The notes beneath the pieces are model-generated. The model searched no databases. It had not been told where the DNA came from and was given only the letters and a program-made list of their open reading frames with translations. Source: an uncultured Alphaproteobacteria bacterium (GTDB lineage Bacteria; Pseudomonadota; Alphaproteobacteria; Rs-D84). Taken from it: a DNA stretch of 14,216 nucleotides. The DNA lies in NCBI GenBank assembly GCA_947305255.1, contig CAMZDE010000025.1, positions 1-14,216 of the forward strand. Reading direction: 5' to 3'. Position 1 is the stretch's first letter; the number at the start of each line of letters is the position of its first letter. Position numbers and translations under genes: made by a program. Of the stretch, positions 13,105-14,216 are shown piece after piece.

Positions 13105-14216
13105 ATGAAAAATATATTGAAATTGTTGTTGGGCTCTGCAAATGACAGAATTGTAAAATCGTATGAAAAAACAGTATCCGTTATAAATGGTCTTGAACCA
13201 AAATATGCCGCGATGTCGGATGATGAAATTCACAATTTAACGAACGTTTTTCGGGAACGTTTGAAAAACGGTGAATCAGAGAAAGATATTTTGCCTGATG
13301 TGTTTGCTGCTGTACGCGAAGCGTCCAAACGTTCAATCGGATTGCGGCATTTTGATGTGCAATTGATTGGCGGTATGGTGTTGGGTAACGGCCAGATTTC
13401 TGAAATGAAAACCGGCGAAGGAAAAACATTGGTTGCGACGTTGGCGTTGTATTTGAAGGCGTTGCATGGACGCGGGGCGCATTTGATTACTGTGAATGAT
13501 TATTTGGCATCGCGTGATGCGGGCTGGATGGGTCAGGTTTATAGATTTTTAGGTATGACAATTGGCGTTATTCAACACGATATGTCTGATGAAGATAGAC
13601 GCGCGGCATATAATTGCGATATCACGTATGTGACAAATTCTGAATTGGGTTTTGATTATTTGCGTGATAATATGAAATTTACCAAAGAACAACAGGTTTT
13701 GCGTCCTTTCTTTTATGCGATTGTTGACGAAGTGGACAGTATTTTAATCGATGAAGCGCGAACCCCGTTGATTATATCGGGGCCGTCCGAAGATACCAGC
13801 GATTTGTATAACAAGGTTGACGCGGTGGTGGCTCAATTGGTTGCCGACGATTACAAGATTGATGAAAAAGATAGGCATGTTACACTGACTGAATCAGGTG
13901 TTGATCATGTTACGAATTTGTTAAAAGATGCCGGTGTTTTGGTTGGTGACAATTTATATGCGGCTGAAAATGCGGTCGTTGTTATGCATGTTCAACAGTC
14001 GTTGTTGGCACATCATTTGTTTGTGAAAAATGTTAATTATGTGGTTCGTAATGGCGAAGTTTTAATTGTTGATGAATTTACGGGACGCGTGATGTCTGGG
14101 CGTCGTTTTGGCAAAGGTTTGCATCAGGCTATCGAAGCCAAAGAACATGTTGACGTTCAACCTGAAAATCAAACAGTGTCCAGCATTTCGTACCAGAATT
14201 TGTTCAGAATGTACCC
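13105..14216 (+). CDS. secA: Preprotein translocase ATPase SecA (N-terminal part, runs off window)
   Basis: SecA is the ATP-driven motor that pushes unfolded preproteins through SecYEG. The first 370 residues are visible. They show the usual N terminus (LLLGSANDRIVKSYEKTV), REASKRSIGLRHFDVQLIGGM (about 71-91), Walker A in EMKTGEGKTLVATL (about 100-113) and TVNDYLASRDAGWM. TNSELGFDYLRDNM follows, then the DEAD-type Walker B in VDEVDSILIDEARTPLIISG (about 207-226). The start of the preprotein cross-linking domain comes next, then EFTGRVMSGRRFGKGLHQAIEAKE. All motifs are intact. The ATG at 13105 follows AAGGA by six bases and gives the standard N terminus. The gene is first after a divergent spacer with its own promoter. 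Confidence 0.97.
   Translation, partial: MKNILKLLLGSANDRIVKSYEKTVSVINGLEPKYAAMSDDEIHNLTNVFRERLKNGESEKDILPDVFAAVREASKRSIGLRHFDVQLIGGMVLGNGQISEMKTGEGKTLVATLALYLKALHGRGAHLITVNDYLASRDAGWMGQVYRFLGMTIGVIQHDMSDEDRRAAYNCDITYVTNSELGFDYLRDNMKFTKEQQVLRPFFYAIVDEVDSILIDEARTPLIISGPSEDTSDLYNKVDAVVAQLVADDYKIDEKDRHVTLTESGVDHVTNLLKDAGVLVGDNLYAAENAVVVMHVQQSLLAHHLFVKNVNYVVRNGEVLIVDEFTGRVMSGRRFGKGLHQAIEAKEHVDVQPENQTVSSISYQNLFRMY

Noticed and set aside
1..14216. CRISPR arrays, insertion sequences, integrase or phage genes, tRNA genes, toxin-antitoxin pairs
   Set aside because: I looked on both strands and saw no regularly spaced repeats, transposase or integrase motifs, tRNA cloverleaf signatures or paired small toxin/antitoxin genes.

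Overview
The window looks like chromosomal core sequence from an uncultivated alphaproteobacterium with a compact genome. GC is moderate to low (roughly 40% by eye), intergenic gaps are short and Shine-Dalgarno sites are mostly clear. The alphaproteobacterial call rests on protein resemblance: a TolA C-terminal domain of that type with CW and CSP cysteines, an alpha/beta-hydrolase-like protein, an OmpR/EnvZ-type pair, RuvB, SecA and S1. It also rests on the ruvB-ybgC-tolQRA order. The lineage cannot be fixed more closely from sequence alone. I see no mobile element, CRISPR array, tRNA or phage gene.

Left part (1-8377, all minus strand). Read in the direction of transcription there are four units. 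(a) A four-gene operon runs from about 8410 to 3757: a secreted six-cysteine protein of unknown function, an OmpR-type response regulator with a shortened DNA-binding domain, an EnvZ-type histidine kinase, and argS. (b) rplM-rpsI (L13, S9) overlap as TAATG, with a promoter embedded in the hairpin that follows argS. (c) tig (trigger factor) is monocistronic with its own promoter and terminator, and carries an unusual His/Cys cluster. (d) rpsA (S1) has its own promoter and a leader of about 95 nt; its 3' part lies beyond the window edge.

Middle (8378-12284). A divergent promoter region separates the minus-strand operon from a plus-strand operon: an alpha/beta-hydrolase-fold protein without recognisable catalytic residues, ruvB, ybgC, a very short tolQ, tolR and tolA. 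It ends at a hairpin terminator shared with the convergent rnpB gene. tolB and pal do not follow.

Right part (12285-14216). rnpB (RNase P RNA) lies on the minus strand, preceded on that strand by a 69-codon gene of unknown function. Across an AT-rich divergent spacer, secA begins on the plus strand and runs off the window.

Most of the window is translation, protein folding and export, DNA repair and envelope maintenance. The non-routine signals are the apparent pseudo-hydrolase in the ruvB-tol operon, the secreted protein/two-component/argS operon with its altered regulator, the compact TolQ, the His/Cys-rich trigger factor, the histone-tail-like S9 extension, and a 16-bp promoter sequence shared by rpsA and the gene upstream of rnpB. 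I found no convincing new defence or mobile system.
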